From contig NC_134434.1 of the NCBI RefSeq assembly GCF_030867145.1, positions 7,130,001 to 7,194,000 of the forward strand: 64,000 nucleotides of DNA, in the 5' to 3' direction. Positions within the stretch are counted from its first letter, which is position 1, and each line of letters begins with the position of its first letter. The DNA comes from Opisthocomus hoazin. Its lineage: Eukaryota > Chordata > Aves > Opisthocomiformes > Opisthocomidae. Under the pieces are notes generated by a model. That model had not been told where the DNA came from. It saw only the letters and a program-made list of their open reading frames with translations, and searched no databases. This document shows positions 37,740 through 49,815 of this stretch, one piece after another. A program made the position numbers and the translations under genes.

Positions 37740-38045
37740 CAACTGGTTCTTGCTTGTTTTGTTTGCTTATGGTATTTTTCCATTATTTCTCTAATGTTAC
37801 ATGAATCATCTGGTGTTCTGTAACATATTTTGCCATTTGCCAACACTTAAGAGGGCAGAAATAATTTCTTCTGAAAGCAGAACAACCAGAATTATTCTTA
37901 TTTGTTTTATTGGTGAATAAAAATGTAATTTATTAGCCAGTCAAGAGCAATAACTGTTAAGTGTGCTACTTCAGAATAGTCATTAAGATTTTTTTAATAC
38001 TAATTTTGTCTGGACGTACATTAGTTAATTTAAACAAAAAAAGTT
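37740..38045. promoter_or_regulatory. Putative conserved non-coding element
   Basis: AT-rich, CpG-poor sequence with many TAAT/ATTA and TTTAATTT-like words (for example TGTAATTTATTAGCCAG, CATTAGTTAATTTAAAC) and no open frame. It resembles gene-desert enhancers; conservation is unmeasured. Confidence 0.2.
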
Positions 38046-38049
38046 GGAC

Positions 38050-38140
38050 CTGGCTTTTCAAAAGTATTTAGGTGTCTAACCCCAAGTTATTTCAATTGAA
38101 ATTAGACAGTTCAGCCCCTTTGAGGATCTGGGCCTCAGCC
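38050..38140. repeat. Old palindrome-containing sauropsid repeat
   Basis: CTTTTCAAAAGTATTTAGGTGTCTAA ... TTATTTCAATTGAAATTA ... CCTTTGAGGATCTGGGCCT resembles a repeat common in turtles and other reptiles ('ttttcaaaagtgcctaagtgacttaggagcctaagtcccattgaaa...tttgaaaatctgggcc'). The inner TTTCAATTGAAA palindrome fits that family. The name and class (probably a non-autonomous DNA element) are uncertain. Confidence 0.45.
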
Positions 38141-38399
38141 CAAACTCTGCTGCTTTAAGTGTGTGCAGCTGCATTCCTCGTGGTGAAGTTTGATCCGTTT
38201 ACTCGCGCATGTGATCAGGGACATGGATGCAGCAGAGAGTTCCACTTATAACCACTTTTTCGAAGGAAAATGATGAGTTTGGGTTCTAATGTGTCCAGAT
38301 TAGTACAAGGCTGCAGAGTTCCGTCTGTAAGGAAGCATGTGTGTGCGGCGAGTGGGTGATGGGGAGGCAAGAGAGAGAGGGCAAAGGGTTTAGTGAATT

Positions 38400-38520
38400 G
38401 TTTGTTCATGTGGTCTAGTTAAACCTCTGTAGTAGCTGACAGCTGTGCAAGGGCAATTAATAAGGAATTGCCCATGCATTTGATTCTCCAGTTGAAATAT
38501 CCCCTTTTTATGTTTAACAT
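38400..38520. promoter_or_regulatory. Putative regulatory block with a perfect inverted repeat
   Basis: TGACAGCTG (MEIS-like plus E-box) is followed by GGGCAATT-aataagg-AATTGCCC at 38451-38473, an 8-base perfect inverted repeat around a homeodomain TTAAT core. Function is inferred only. Confidence 0.25.
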
Positions 38521-39819
38521 GTGGACTAGTTCCCAGCGGGCCACGCACAGTTCAGTGGCATTATCTCTGTTTAGACCTGTTGCAAATCAAACTCTTAATT
38601 TCTAAATAAATAGGCTGCTACCACTCTTTGTCCTCATTTTTGAGGCACCCAGGCTTGTCATACCAATAAAATAGACTGTGAGAATATGTGAGGTGAGAAA
38701 AAACCCTGGTCTGAAAATTTGAGCTTGGGGGGGAAAACAGCCATTTGTGAGCCAAGGGTTAGAGAAAAGCGTGCTGTAGGCAAGCTGGGACTTTGCTGGC
38801 AATACATCCCGATGCATCGAGAGGGCTGAGAGATCCTGAAAAAAAAAAAAGGGAGGGAGGGGAGTGAGCCTTTGAAGGAGCGGCCATGCAGGAGTGACTT
38901 AGGTGCAAACACAAATAGGTGCCATTATTTAAATGAGATGTCCCATTGTGATAGACCTTAGGACTTAATACAAAAGAGATTTTTCCAGTTTCAGGTCTGT
39001 TAGTATAAATCCAGGAGAGTCATGTGGAAAGGCAATGGTTTTGTCTGAGTCTTTACCAGTGGAGATTAAGCAAGCCTTCCTTTTCAGAGGGGGAGAAATG
39101 GGACAGTCAGATGCTTTGCAGCCCTGTTAACTTCCAACCCCTGCATCAGTCTGGTCAAACCCAGTGGAACCTGAGCAAATATTTAAGCTTCTGTTTCATT
39201 TGCTGAAAAAGCGTGGTCAGCTGTGCTGGGACCCAGGAGGAGGTCACAAACTGCAACTTTTGGTCAGGAAAAACCTTGTGGGGCAGAATATGAGCAGGGA
39301 TATGGCCCTTAGATGCAGAGTGAGAGACAGGAGACGTGAGCTATGCTGCAGAGAAGAGGTAAGGACGCGTCTGTCCAGCCACTGGAATTATTCCTGTTTC
39401 TCTCATTTAACTCTTTCTCTCGGGCCAGTGCTGGCCAGTTCATTTGTTTGAATTCAACAGATTTTGGGAATGTTTGCTTTCCATTTCAGCTGAGGGGCAT
39501 GCAGCAATTGAACATAGGCCAGAGGGGATTTTTTTCCTCTTCATTTTCTCTCTTTCTTGGTCACCCTAAAAGTAAGAAAACAGTGAAAATAGTAAAACAA
39601 ACAAGAAGAAATGATGTGCTGGGGTGGAGTTCTTCCTTTTTCCATCACAGAAATTTTTTAGCAAAACACCCTGAAAATGTTTGACATCCATTTGTGGAAT
39701 CTCTATAATTAGAATTAATAAAAGGACATGTCAAGTACACCTACCTTGCAAACCACAGATGCCTTTTTTTTTTTTCTCCTCCTCTCAATGGCTCTAACTT
39801 TTTTCTTCTGATTGGCATC
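38521..39819. other. Intergenic DNA, nothing recognisable
   Basis: A consensus-like donor (AGAG|GTAAGG) at 39358-39360 ends an open frame starting near 39164, but I found no matching partner exon. A poly(A) run lies at 38838-38849 and a poly(T) run at 39765-39775. Confidence 0.4.
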
Positions 39820-40080
39820 TGCAGAGAAATTATAATTAGCCCTTGATATGCATTTGGCGTGCATAATGCCTGGGTTTTTCCTATAGGTATGCATATATTC
39901 CCACACAACTCCTAGGAGGATTCCTTTAACTAAACAGCTCAAGGTATCCAGGATAGCAAAAACATTAAAATAAAAATATCTCTGTGAATAGAGTTGGTGG
40001 TCTCCAGTGCATTCCCAGTGGATGCCTGCCTGCATCAGCACAAGGCTGTCTGACACAACTGGTGCTAATTAGCACCCCTG
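39820..40080. promoter_or_regulatory. Putative conserved non-coding element
   Basis: GAAATTATAATTAGCCC, GATATGCATTTGGCGTGCATAATGCC, GGTATGCATATATTCCC and GGTGCTAATTAGCACC (a palindromic TAATTA site at about 40060-40075) are clustered without an open frame. Confidence 0.3.
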
Positions 40081-41269
40081 TTGGCAAGCTCAAACGAAGG
40101 GCCCAGAGCTGAATGGACTTTGGAGGCAGTTGGCATTAGAAGTGCTCCCAGCAGGTCCGGGCTGAGGAGCAGGCAGCACGGAGGGAGCTTTACTTGCCCA
40201 GTGGAATGGTCTCTCCTCCCAAGTTTGGAGAACCTGTCTCTTCTGAGGCTCAAAAAGTCTTATTCATGGTTGTGCTAATTTACTTTTTTTTTCCTCCCTT
40301 TTTGCCCCCACACTTCTCTAATTCTACCCAGAAACAGATCATTGGTAAGAGGTTTTCATGTGTGATCTTTATGGTGAAGAGGTTTGCCTAGGTCTGTGCT
40401 GGTTGTTGTTCTTTTTAAATTGAAACTTCAGCAAGAAATGGGGGGGGAGGGGGGTTGGAATCTGCAATTCTTTTCTGCTTTTTTTTTTTTTTTAATTCCT
40501 TTGTGGCTGTGGCTGAGTCTGAAGATTTTGCTCTTCTGGAAACTGATGGGTGTGACTTGCCATTATTTTCTGTCTTATGATCTCAAGAACATTAAAAGGA
40601 CAACCTGCATTCCACTAGCTTTCCTTAGTCCCTAGGTGTTTAGCCTGTCTTCTGTAAACACACCTTCCTTCTTCAGCTGGAGAGGGAGTGAAAAGAAAGC
40701 GCGGATGTGTGTGCAGATCTGCGCCCTGGGTGAGTCCCAGCCAAGGGCCGGTGTGGTATTGTCAGCCCAGCCGGGTGGAGGTGGGAAACTGGACCCGTGT
40801 TTGGCTGTGGAGCTGCCTGGCTGTAATGATATAATTTATTGTCACATGGGCAATGGGTGTGTAATGACTTCAGTAGCGTACCTTCCATCCTAAACAATGT
40901 GTGTTACTGGTTTTGGGTATGGACCAGTCTACCCACAGCTGAAATATGGCCAGGGTGGAGGCAGATGGGTGACAGCCACCACGGCCGGGCGCCTTACAGG
41001 GTGCTGTGGGGAGGGGGAGCTGTGCCTGTGTCAAGCTGGACAGGCACAGGAGGTAACGTCTTCCGTAAGGTCACTGGAAAAATGAAGAAGTGGTTTGGGG
41101 TCTGTCAAGCCTTCTTCAGGTCGGTTCGGTGACCGGGTGGTATTATTGTTTACCAATGGGTACAAAGTTCCTGGGTGGTGGGAATTGTGCGGTTACCCCT
41201 GCGTTGCTCAAGGAGATTGGATCTCTTTCACGGGGAATTATTTTTTCTCATCTCCAAGATGAGCAGATC
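40081..41269. other. Intergenic DNA with a poly(T) run
   Basis: Poly(T) lies at 40481-40493. Several overlapping frames at 40.6-41.3 kb are open in GC-richer sequence and are not credible genes. Confidence 0.4.
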
Positions 41270-41480
41270 TGTTGTGCTATGGGATATTTATGATGCTCCA
41301 ATTAAACAGATGTTATATACTTCATCTCAATCCCATTAAAACTGAAGAGCTTTTGTCAATGACATCTGTGTGTTCTGTGACAGCTCCTCAGATTCAAAGG
41401 GTAAGGTGTGCATTGACTTTCCCATCAAAATGTCATGTCTGAAGTGGCTCATAAAAGCTGTATATTCACAGACAGCCTAA
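41270..41480. promoter_or_regulatory. Putative conserved non-coding element
   Basis: GCTCCAATTAAACAGATG, CCCATTAAAACTGAAG, TTTTGTCAATGACATCTG and TCTGTGACAGCTCC (MEIS/TALE-like) are closely packed with no open frame. This is a motif-based inference. Confidence 0.2.
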
Positions 41481-44400
41481 AAGAAACATGGTAAGAGGAA
41501 AAGCTACTGTCAAAAGCAACTCGGAGCAGTCCTCCTGTGGTAAATAAAGGGGATAACCACGGGGAGAAAAAAGGAAATGTTAATAAATAGATTGAAAAAA
41601 ATAAATAACTGCAGCGTAAATATTTCAGTCTGTAGGAACCTCAAAGGAATTTTGAGTTGCATTCTCTCCAGCACCATTTTCCCTTTCTGTCAACACAGGA
41701 GGCTGCCATACTGGATTTTTGTATGAAAAATCCCATTATTATAACCTAAGCTTTGCCTCAAAAATGGGCTATTCTTTACTTAGTCATTTGTTGGGGAGGA
41801 TGGCGAAGCAACACGAGAACAAATCCATCCTTTTTGTGCGTGCATGTGCGGGCAGGGCACGTTGCTCTTGCTGCAACACTGCTTGCTCAGAACAGTGAAC
41901 TGGAATTCTCACCACTTCCGAACCCAGGGATTCCTCCAGACTTTTCTTGAAACCTGACAAGCAACTGCCTCGGTACCCGGAGCACAGGTTTGCAACCCTG
42001 ATGTGTGATAAATTAGACCTTTCACTCGAAGTTTTTCCTGGCAGGAGTACTAGAACAACCCTCTGAACAGCTACTACTGCTGAATTTTAAAATCTCTCTG
42101 GCTCTTTGCTCAGCCAAAACTTAAAGTTACAGTCAACTGGAGTTTGGCAAAGTGTAATGTTCTGTAACCTTATCTTTTTATAACAATCATGTTTATTAGT
42201 GTTATACAGTGCATTATAGGGCTCCTCTATAGAGCCAAGGTGCTGTGTCTGTTGCAGCAGAATGTAGAGTTTAGGTAATCATAACAGAGCTTTCAAACAG
42301 CTGTAAAACCAGCCCAGGTGGTGTGGTCCCGGGGCTGGAGACCCTGCGGCTCAGGAAAGCGTCGCTGCTTTCTGCTGCTGAGCAACCGTGAGCAGGTTCA
42401 GCCTGCCCTGTCCCCTCTCTTGGTCACTGTCTGTAAAGCTGATCACAGACTCCTTGGAGGACCTCAAAGGGGAGCCCAGGTTGTTCTCTTTAATAAAAAA
42501 GAAAATGAGTAAAACACCAAAGTTATCATCTGTTTAACTCCTCCGATCATCCGGAGTCCATGCTTTTTCAAACCCCAATCCAATTGTTTGTCTGAATCTG
42601 GTCTGATGTGAAGAATAAAAACCTAAACACGAATGTGCTTTAAACTGAGCCCTGTGAATAGTTTTCCACTTGTTCTACCACCAGACACTGAGTTCAAGCC
42701 TCTAAGTTAGTACTAAAATAGCTAATAAAACTCCAAATATCTGAAGGTGCATGCAGTGATTTTAATGGTTTATAGCCCTGTTATCAGCTGTTCCAGGAAC
42801 AAAGCAAGGATCAGACTTTGCATCCTGGCACCAGAAGCAAAATCCTGTCCTTTACCCTCAGAGAAGTCCATGGAAAGGTCTAATTCTCTGACGAGTTGAC
42901 AGAAGACCTGCAAAGCTAACAAAACAAGGGATGTTTCTCTAGGATCTTGGCACCTCTCCCTTAAACCCCTTTAATCTGCTGGTTGAGGATCATTGTGTAG
43001 GTGCTCCCTAAGAGGAAGGAGATCCTCTGGTTGACCATGGGCCCAAAGACTGGTACCAGGCTGTGTAAGTCCGTAGGAAACAATCTGCAGTGGCTCTTGC
43101 GTGAGGAAGAGGGGTTGTTTCTGTTTAGATTTACAATAGTCAGGCTTAGGAAAGCAAGCGTGGGTTGATTTTGCTGAGTAGCTGCTAAAGAGGGCTGCTG
43201 TCTTCTGTTAGTATTGCAGCAGAGTATCCAGGCCTGGCACCTATTTCTTGTGAAATTAAAAATTATTATTTTCAGTTCTGGGTTTGGACATGACAAACCT
43301 TCCTTTTTCTGGGCTTTACCTCTATTTCTTTCACCTATTTTTGCATCAAGCCACCAGTTTTGACTGAAGTCTTTCCAAATCCAAGTGTCAGCTTAAATAA
43401 TGAGACCCGGCGAATTACTGTCTTCCTTACCTACTGTTGTCAAATTTCCTTCACTCTAAGAGCACAAGGGTGTGTATCTTCATGGGAGGCGTGAGACAGC
43501 CCTTAGGTTTGGTGGGGACTCTTGCCTTGGAAGTGCATCAAGGTGTTGGTATCTTCTGAGCCACTGAAGGCAAGAAAAGGCCGATGCTTTGGCTCGCCAA
43601 GTGAGTTACTTCAGTTTCTTCTTAGAAACTGATATGTCATCACTTCAATGATATTATTTATGAGGGTTTTTTCCTTATTTTTCAAGCATAGAAAAAAAAA
43701 ATGTCATGCCATGTTTTAGGAACAAAATGAGTATTTTACACACATACCAATAGCTCTCTGGAAAGCACTTAAATTTACAAGCTGTTCGTAAATTTACTGA
43801 CAGTTGGCAACACTGCATCCAACACACAGGAAGCCTTTTGGAAAATAGATCTATTGTAAATAATATATATTGCAGCTTAATCTGAGCATGCTTTAGCTCA
43901 AAGAAGTTTTAACAAATGTGTTACCTAATATATTTTTAAAAGTTATTTGACCTGGAAAGATGATTTTAGTATCTGAACAGCTATATTTAAAAAAGATAAA
44001 ATATTAGTCACCTCCTCCGGGTGTTCCTCAGCAGAACTCTGTTGAGGTTACCTTTTGCTGGTGTTAGTTTGAATGTTTTTTGTCTCTTCTGCTGTAGTAT
44101 CATGTAACTCAAAGGTGCAATCTAGTGATCATGTCACATGTAGATGGAGAATCTTGAGTGGTAGTTATTTGCATTTCAGTCTGGATGTGATTTACATAAA
44201 GAGAAATCATCTGTACGTATGTGACCACTTGGCTGGGTGCATTAAATGCAGTTTGGGTTTGGGGTAGCTCAGGTTTGTGAACACGCTGAGGTGGCACTTT
44301 ATCAACCCAGTCAAACTTTACTTCTGTCCGATAATGGGTTGTCATACCTGAATTACAGTGAATCTGATACAGAAAACCTGTTGCTGTTATCCTACATCCC

Positions 44401-44779
44401 ATATTTCTGTGACTGCAGTGGTATTCAGTAGCTAGAAAAGCTAGTTTAAAAATCACCTAGATGTTAAGACTTTGTGGCAGGAAGAGCCGGCTGTGGGGAA
44501 AGGAAAGGGGGCACGGGATCTTTCCCTGCAAATTGCCTTTTCAATTCCATCTTAATTATCAATTGAATTTTATGCATCATATATCAGAATGTATTCCATG
44601 TCCTATTTTCTGAGGTAGAAAACCCTTTTCTTGACAATGCTGCTAGATCTTCTGACCTTACCAGGAGTCTCAGTGTGTGCCGAGGCTTTCCCTAAAACCT
44701 CAGCTCATGGGTCTCTGGGGGGTAAAAAGCCTTTCCTTTCTCTTCCATGTTAGCTTGAGTTGGGGTTTTGTTTTTTTTT
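41481..44779. other. Intergenic DNA, nothing recognisable
   Basis: No exon or repeat family can be supported; the sequence is AT-leaning around 43.6-44.0 kb. Confidence 0.45.
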
Positions 44780-44797
44780 GGGGGGGGGGGGGGGGGG
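44780..44797 (+). repeat. Poly(G) tract, 18 bases
   Basis: An uninterrupted run of 18 G follows a T9 run. It could fold as a G-quadruplex and is prone to assembly or length error. Confidence 0.95.
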
Positions 44798-46372
44798 AAG
44801 ACAAGGACACTAGCTGGTTACGCTGTTCCTATAAGAACTAATTAAAAAGTAATTTAGAAATTCTAGTTATTACTTTTGAGGCTTGAGACTTCTTCATCAC
44901 TTCTTTGGCAGTACAAATCCAAGTACATGCTATCTTTACCCCAGGCAATGCCTAAAAATGACAGTCTTGCAGGTAGTCCTTTTCCCTACAGCTGATGCTT
45001 GTGGTCCTGGGAGGAAAGGCTCTGTCCGGTGGGAATCGCAGGATGCTTTTCAAAAAGCACAGTGAAAGTGGGTGTTTCTGTCAGTGCTGCCTCAGTGCTT
45101 ACTGGAACAATTCCTTGTCAAGCTCTAAATGCAGAACGAGTGTTTTGGGGTTTTTTATCATCAGGCACATCCACGTATTTGTTGCTCTGGAAATACTGTA
45201 TAGTTCATTTTGAAGGAGGAAAGAATGGCATTTCAGTCATTATCTTAAGCAAAACATGGGCAGCACAATAAAGCAACAACAAGAACAGCTGCTAAATCAC
45301 AGATAATTACTTCAAAACTCTTTAACAGCTACAAATGCATTTAATTTCATCATTATCCAAGTGCCTCATGCTGCCTTTGTACTCCCACTGATTATGGCTT
45401 GACACCTTCACTGCAGGGCAGTCCATACGCACTGATCGAGCATGGGGTTGCCAACCTGCTGGGGTCAGCCCCAACGCACTTGGTCCCTACAAATAAAAGT
45501 GGTGGGATCCACAGCCTGGGGAGTTCACTTCAAGACCTGGACAAGTCACGTAAAGTTTCTGAACGGGATACTTTCCATGGATTTCATCAGGAGTTGGATC
45601 CATCCAACAGTGGATTAAAAACAGAACCTAAACCTCGTGGTTCCCAGGAATTTGCCTGGCAAACAGAAATTGCTGCTCTAGCAGGATGGGAGGTGACCGA
45701 AGCACCAGCCGTGTTACATGATGGCCAAAGCTCTTGAGCAGCTGAGTACAGCAGCAGCTTTAATCCCATTTCACTTGTGTGGTCAAGGGCTGCAAGTGTT
45801 GAGGGCAGCTCAGCCTCTGTCCCCTGTTCCCATGCTGCTGCCTGAGCTTGTCGCGCTCGCCGTCTCGCAGGAGGAGCGGAGTCGAGGGAGACGGATGCAC
45901 CACAAGCAAAACACAGCCCCGCAAAGGGAAGGCCCTGCGTGGAAAGGGCTAGGAAACATTATATTGCTTTTGTCTAGCTATAATGAAAATAAATGAGGGC
46001 TTCAATTTAAAGCAGTTACTAAAAATTTGTTCTTTCCTCTGCCCTAATTCCAAAACCGACTTGCAGCTAATTAGATGGAGTCAAGCATGCTGGTGCTGTG
46101 CTGTGCTAGTGTAAACAACGGCCATCTGAGTTTCATTACAATAAGGAAATAAAATAAACACAGGGCCAGAAAACAGTAGTTTGGGCATGGCTCATTACAG
46201 CACAATGCAGTTAAAATTTTTTTTTTTGTAGAGGCAGTGGGATTGGCCAGGGTGTGAAGGGGACTCTCTTCATGTTTCTGTCCTGAACTTTTCCTCCCCA
46301 GAGTGTCACAGGGGAAAGTAAAGCTCCTGCTGCTCAGCTCATGGCTTAAACATGCCCCTACACCCCACCCCA
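44798..46372. other. Intergenic DNA; one unsupported open frame
   Basis: The plus frame at 45399-45737 (112 codons) follows an acceptor-like CTTCACTGCAG but has only a weak donor and no partner exon. A piece inside it (GACCTGGACAAGTCACGTAAAGTTTCTGAA) is also MIR-like, so I do not call it coding. Confidence 0.35.
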
Positions 46373-46389
46373 CCCCCCCCCCCCCCCCC
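46373..46389 (+). repeat. Poly(C) tract, 17 bases
   Basis: An uninterrupted C run in a C-rich context (CACCCCACCCCA precedes it). It lies 1.6 kb from the G18 tract. Confidence 0.95.
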
Positions 46390-49194
46390 GAAGCCTGTAC
46401 ATGGTGCTCCATTGCAAAGCCTTCTGCATCTCCCTGCCCCCAGGGTTCCCCATGTCATCCAGACAGGACCTCTGGGGAAAAGTGGCATTTACAGATTTAC
46501 AGTGTGAGGGTGAGACCTTGGGTCGAGGAGCTCCTTGCAAGACTGCACCGAGTGTTTCGGGCTGCTCTCTGGATCAGCCAAGAAGGCCAAAGACAAATCG
46601 TGGCTCTTTTTCTCCCCTTTCTCCTTAATAATAGTTTTGCATTCGGTGAAGGAGAACCCGCTACATGCTTCTCATATGAAATCTTTTGCGTACAGCAGCT
46701 GCTGTCTTCTGCATTTTGTTGCTCGGAGTCCCCGAGCGCAGCAGGCTAAAGAGACGTTTCCAAAGCAGCATCTTCACCCACTTCTGTGGTGCCTGAGGGC
46801 CAACATTTCTGAGCACCTAGAGATCTTGGGCTGTGGTCTGAGCTCTCATCTCTCCCTTCCCATCGCCCTTCGGCTGGAGGAGAGGAGGAAGGATCTCTGA
46901 GGGAAGCCTTAGTGCTTTTTCCTCAGCTGGATCCCTCCCACAGGCCCTTTCCTTGCAGGAGGGCTGGAAATCCTCCCCAGTCCTGTGTGCGTTGGAGAAC
47001 TGAACTGGAAAGCCACAGGCAAAAGAGGTAATTTTGTCCAAAGCATTATCCTCCCTTGCATACATGTTCTGCGAAATATTCTCGTTTTCACTGGATTCTG
47101 AGTTATGTTTCCAGAGTGCAGTCTGAGCTCATCTATGCTCAAGCTGTATTGATCTGGCTTTTCCTGGATTAGCCCGTTGTTAAACACAGATCTTGGCAAG
47201 AGACCGCTCGCCCAGACTTTTCAAGGCAAAAGCACTTCTGCTGTTGGGTGAATGAAGTCCTTTCCTTATCTGGCACCCCAGCAGGACTTTCTGCTGGCTC
47301 TCTGCTCTTGCCTGTCCGTTTGCAGGTGTGCTGGCTCTCCTGGGCTCCTGGTTATTGCTAGACGCAGTTCTGCAACTCATTAGAAACTCTTCTTACTGCC
47401 AGGGCTACAGAGTGGGAGAAACAGTCTGTTTTGAGATACTTGCAGCAAAAAAAAGAAAGTGGATAACTTCAGCATGGGGGAAAGACCTGCCTTGACAAAC
47501 ACAGCCTCTGACATGAGGACAAGCCAACAAGGAATTCACATTGATAAGGCTGGTGTGAGCTTGACAAAAGGCGAAGGATCAGAGCTGTGCCTTCATTTGT
47601 ATGCTGAAATCAGGCAGGCTGAAGGGGAAGAGCCATCGAACACATACCCATGGACTCTTCCTGTACATGGACACACAGAATACACAGTGTTTTGTTATGT
47701 CCAGTACTTCAAAAATAGACACAAGGAAAATGGTTTGTGACACCCATTTCCTTCTCCTTTTTCAGTCAATGCCAGTGGTATTAATTCTGCCTCAAGACCC
47801 TGGTTGGTTATAACCATATTAAGAAAAAAGATATTTCTGATACTTTCAAATGTTTTGCTTTATAATTCTGTTTTTGAGTGAAGGTTTTTCCCTAGATTCC
47901 GTGAACTGTAAGAAAACATTACTTCAACCTTGAATAGTAGCGTGGATTTACTTGGTGAAGTGAGATCAAATACTTTACTAGTTTGGGAACATAATTTAGA
48001 ATACATGATATCCCTTGAGTCGTAAATTTAAATCCCTGTTAGGGTAACCTGTTTTTTTATTTGTCAGAAATAAAAAAAAACACCAAACCCCACACCAAAC
48101 ACCCTCTGTTCACAATGACTTGTGTGTTTTCTAAACAAATTTTAGAACAATTCAGGCTCTGATCCTCTCAAGGGCCAAGTTCTCCCAGTTCCCACTGACT
48201 CCAAAGGCTCTGTGTCCCCTAGGATTCAGATATTAACACTGTGCTTTTACAAAAAATATTAATAAGATAAATGATAACCCGAAAGCCTGTGCAGTGAACA
48301 CAAAGAAAAATAAAACCTTGACTGACGACCCCTATAAATCCAGAGATATTAAGAGACTAGCTTAAAATCCATTTTATAGCCTAGAATCTTATTTGCATCT
48401 TTGAATCAAATGCTTTATTCCACAGAAATAAGAATGAGTCTCTGTCAGAGGAGTGGGGTAGGTTATCTGAAAAGATGTAAAAACCCATTGGCTTGTGGGA
48501 CATCGCAGCAATCAGTGAGGCTGGAAAGCAATAGAGTAAAAAGTATTTGTGAGTGACAAATTGGAGACAAGCAAAACAACACTAAATGCAACATTGAAAC
48601 GCATGTCCTGGAATCAACATTAAAATTAATCTGTGGAAGCAGTCACCCATCCATAAAAGAAAAAAAGAGGGCTTTTTTCTGCTGCGGAGGTTTATAAACA
48701 AAGAGTGAGTTTTTAAACAAATGTCTGAGTGTTCTAGTGCTGCATGCTGCCCTGTGTGTGAGCAGCCCCCAGTTTCTGACTCTGAAGCCTTTTTTTGAAG
48801 AATGTCTTGCACAAAATGAAGAAAAAAATCTAAAAAAGCAGCGAGATTTGGGAAGGCTGTGTATGGGTGTTTATTGGGAGTATTTTAAACCTAGTTTGTA
48901 AAATGGGGTTAGATTAAAAAAGAAGTTAAAGGTGCCACTATTTTCTCCCGTCTAATTAGAGCTAGAATCCCTCCTCAGTGACAGCCCAACACCTTGCATG
49001 TCTTAAGTTTAGCTTTACAGGAGCAGTAGCAGACGAAAGAGATGAAAGCCCTTGGGAGAGGACGTGCACCAGCATCCCCCAGCCCTGGGGTGAAAGCATC
49101 CCGTTCGGATGCAGGGCTCAAACCGCGTAGTGATAAAGCAAAGCAGAGCCCTGGCTTCCCAGCGCTCGTATGATTTTCCTCTTCAACAAACTTC
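46390..49194. other. Non-coding DNA upstream of the CpG island
   Basis: A 69-base segment at 46959-47027 has a strong acceptor (CCTTTCCTTGCAG) and a good donor (AAAGAG|GTAATT), and could be an exon of an unannotated transcript. Its translation is unremarkable and no partner was found. Confidence 0.35.
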
Positions 49195-49815
49195 AGGAAT
49201 TTCCCAGACTTGCTTGCCACAGCGGGACGGTATTCCCAGGTGATGTCTGGGAGACGGACGCTAGCCCGAAGCCCCGAGGGAAGCAGCACTGAGCTCTTCC
49301 CGGCTGTGGCTCCATACAACCCCACCATGTGCGTGCACATGCCCTGCTGACCAGCTGCAGAAAATTGCAAACCCCCACAGGCAGGAAAATCGCCCTTTCC
49401 ACAGCAATTTGCTCGCAGTCGGCAGTGCCTTGGCTTAGCCGTGCCAGCGTGTGCCCCTGCTCGCCGCCCCGTGCCCCCGGCTGCAGCCGTTCAGCCGGCA
49501 CTCGGCGACCGGCGCTGGCATGGAGACCTGGCCCCGGCTCAGGGCGACATGTGGAGGGGCCAGTTGGCAGCCGGCGTGTGCCGGGAAGGTGAGAGCCAAA
49601 TCTCCCTCTGATTCTTCCCCCGCCTATATCCGGAGCCATGCCGTGACGTGGACGCCGTGGTGGGGGCCCTCCTGATCGGCGCTGGCCAAAAAGGGGGCCT
49701 GGCGTGGGAGAAGCGGGTGGGAAGGTGCTGTGGGGTGGCGGGGAAGTGTCTCCAGTTTCAGGCTCCTCATCCCAAAGCAAGGAGGAGATCGTGCGGGAGC
49801 CCTCCGGCAGCGAAT
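49195..49815. promoter_or_regulatory. CpG island, probable promoter
   Basis: This is the only dense CpG cluster in the window, strongest at 49440-49680, where CpG is frequent despite CpG depletion everywhere else. It contains a CRE-like TGACGT at 49644-49649 and GC-box-like words. Its place 1.3 kb before a chain of plus-strand candidate exons makes it a natural promoter for them. Frames open on both strands here reflect GC richness and are not called as genes. Confidence 0.55.
49520..49588 (+). CDS. Possible first coding exon in the CpG island
   Basis: The only ATG in a usable frame inside the island that is followed by a consensus donor is at 49520. It encodes 23 residues beginning METWPRLRATC and ends at GGAAG|GTGAGA after 49588, phase 0, which matches the phase-0 start of the 51116 exon. 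The text is rich in Trp, Arg and Gly as in any GC-rich frame, so composition does not help. A non-coding first exon, or a start within a different exon, is equally possible. Confidence 0.2.

Noticed and set aside
45399-45737. 112-codon frame after an acceptor-like site
   Set aside because: The donor is weak, there is no partner exon, and part of it resembles an old MIR core.
49193-49780. 195-codon minus-strand frame in the CpG island
   Set aside because: GC-rich DNA opens frames on both strands. It has no splice or start signals and is Pro/Arg/Gly-rich without a motif.
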